Assembly (NCBI GenBank): GCA_019119045.1
Contig: DWXS01000079.1
Location: 1-46,297, forward strand
Direction: 5' to 3'
Source of the DNA: Candidatus Mailhella merdavium
GTDB taxonomy: Bacteria > Desulfobacterota > Desulfovibrionia > Desulfovibrionales > Desulfovibrionaceae
Length of the DNA: 46,297 nt
The position numbers and the translations under genes were made by a program. Shown piece by piece: positions 45,893-46,297 of the stretch. Positions within the stretch are counted from its first letter, which is position 1. Each line of letters starts with the position of its first letter. The notes beneath the pieces were generated by a model that saw nothing but the letters and a program-made list of their open reading frames with translations, had not been told where the DNA came from and made no database searches.

Positions 45893-46022
45893 AGCTTGTG
45901 TCCGGGAATGGCCCGGGCTATGCCGTCTGTACTTGCCGATATGCGGTCCGATGGCTCTGCTTCGATCAGATCAGCCCGGCCACCCAGCCGCCTGCGGAAT
46001 GCGCTGCGGCGGAATCTGCAAA
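45893..46022 (-). pseudogene. decayed fragment of a second amt gene
   Basis: This segment aligns with amt bases 44871-45000 on the same strand. A 25-base stretch around 45897-45923 is nearly identical (GTGTCCGGGAATGGCCCGGG, then CTATGCCGTC), followed by GTACTTGCCGAT, CCGATG, CAGCCGCC and GGAATGC blocks in the same order, with small deletions and an insertion that break the frame. It is the middle of an amt gene, far from any start. It lies beside an IS1595 end, so partial duplication and erosion, possibly IS-linked, are likely. Confidence 0.75.
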
Positions 46023-46054
46023 CATGTTCCTTTCCCGGCGCGTTTCAATCGCCG

Positions 46055-46090
46055 AAAAAAGCTCCGATTCCGACCTTGCGGAACCGGAGC
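46055..46090 (-). terminator. orphan intrinsic terminator
   Basis: Minus-strand reading gives a 12-bp stem with one mismatch (46079-46090 with 46061-46072), six-base loop, followed by six T residues (46060-46055). No intact minus-strand gene lies just upstream, so it probably ended a gene now displaced by the IS element. Confidence 0.65.
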
Positions 46091-46166
46091 CTCCGTCTGG
46101 TTGTCATGGGGTTCAGGCGTTGCTTTTTTGGGCAGATCGCTTCAGGGGCAGATCGGATTTTTCTTT

Positions 46167-46297
46167 GGGGCTGTCCTAGCTAAGAAAAAAGAGCTAGGAT
46201 ACCGGCATGTATGAAAGACGCAGCAGACTAAATAATCGGCAACAGACCGAACTCATAAAGTTTTTTGTGGCCGGTGCCACGGCAAGGGCTGCCGGAG
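46167..46297 (+). mobile_element. IS1595-family element, left end (continues past window)
   Basis: The end begins GGGGCTGTCCTAGC at 46167, typical of IS1595/IS1016-type terminal repeats. Just inside, TCCTAGCT (46174-46181) and AGCTAGGA (46192-46199) form a hairpin, often used to block transcription entering the element. The transposase gene starts at 46207. Confidence 0.75.
46207..46297 (+). CDS. IS1595-family transposase, N-terminal part
   Basis: Thirty codons are present before the window ends. The peptide begins MYERRSRLNNRQQTELIKFF and continues VAGATARAAG, which matches the N-terminal helix-turn-helix start of IS1595 transposases. The DDE-type catalytic domain would lie outside the window, so completeness cannot be judged. 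Its start follows the terminal hairpin by seven bases. Confidence 0.8.
   Translation, partial: MYERRSRLNNRQQTELIKFFVAGATARAAG

Overview
The window looks like the chromosome of a Gram-negative, anaerobic deltaproteobacterium of the Desulfovibrionaceae type (Desulfovibrio, Bilophila or Mailhella). This is an inference from gene content: a COG1900/DUF39 homocysteine-biosynthesis protein, SelB, three sigma-54 activators, type III pantothenate kinase, Kdo transferase and LolA (outer membrane), and several liv and RND transport genes, in mostly GC-rich DNA. A few AT-rich patches (about 1-1000, 20240-21210, 45650-45690) stand out from this background.

Left to right: an AT-rich membrane-protein gene lies just past the 3' end of a tRNA-Ala(GGC) gene with its own terminator. 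Next come a YgiQ radical SAM protein and an overlapping lipoprotein, then a PEBP-like protein and an AraC regulator on the minus strand. From 6151 to 15354 lies a long plus-strand block: the LIV-type ABC transporter (livK, a terminator, then livHMGF), an NtrX-like sigma-54 response regulator, a TPR protein with a degenerate receiver domain, and the COG1900 protein, closed by a strong terminator. A LysR regulator faces an NepI-like exporter and an exported esterase. After these come an IS5 remnant and two tandem AT-rich paralogous small membrane proteins of unknown function.

From 21315 to 28444 is a tripartite RND efflux operon (adaptor, pump, outer-membrane factor, minus strand) with its TetR regulator. 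A conserved-looking 57-residue membrane protein is encoded antisense to the TetR tail. Then come a Spinster-like MFS gene divergent from a sigma-54 activator that lacks a sensor domain, an exported cyclophilin-like protein, waaA, a DEDDh exonuclease, selB, lolA, enolase and coaX, an exported nitroreductase-fold protein, and an unknown membrane protein.

The right end is a nitrogen-control cluster on the minus strand: amt, a PII gene lacking the uridylylation tyrosine, and a GAF-AAA+-HTH activator of the NifA type with an altered GAFTGA loop (GAFTNA). The amt promoter has a textbook sigma-54 layout: a -24/-12 element, a perfect IHF-consensus match, and an upstream inverted repeat in the place of an enhancer. 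Beyond it are a decayed copy of part of amt, an orphan terminator and the left end of an IS1595-family element that runs off the window. I found no CRISPR array, rRNA or phage module. The items most worth a second look are the amt control region with its GAFTNA activator and atypical PII, the duplicated small membrane proteins, and the degenerate receiver-TPR protein in the liv block.
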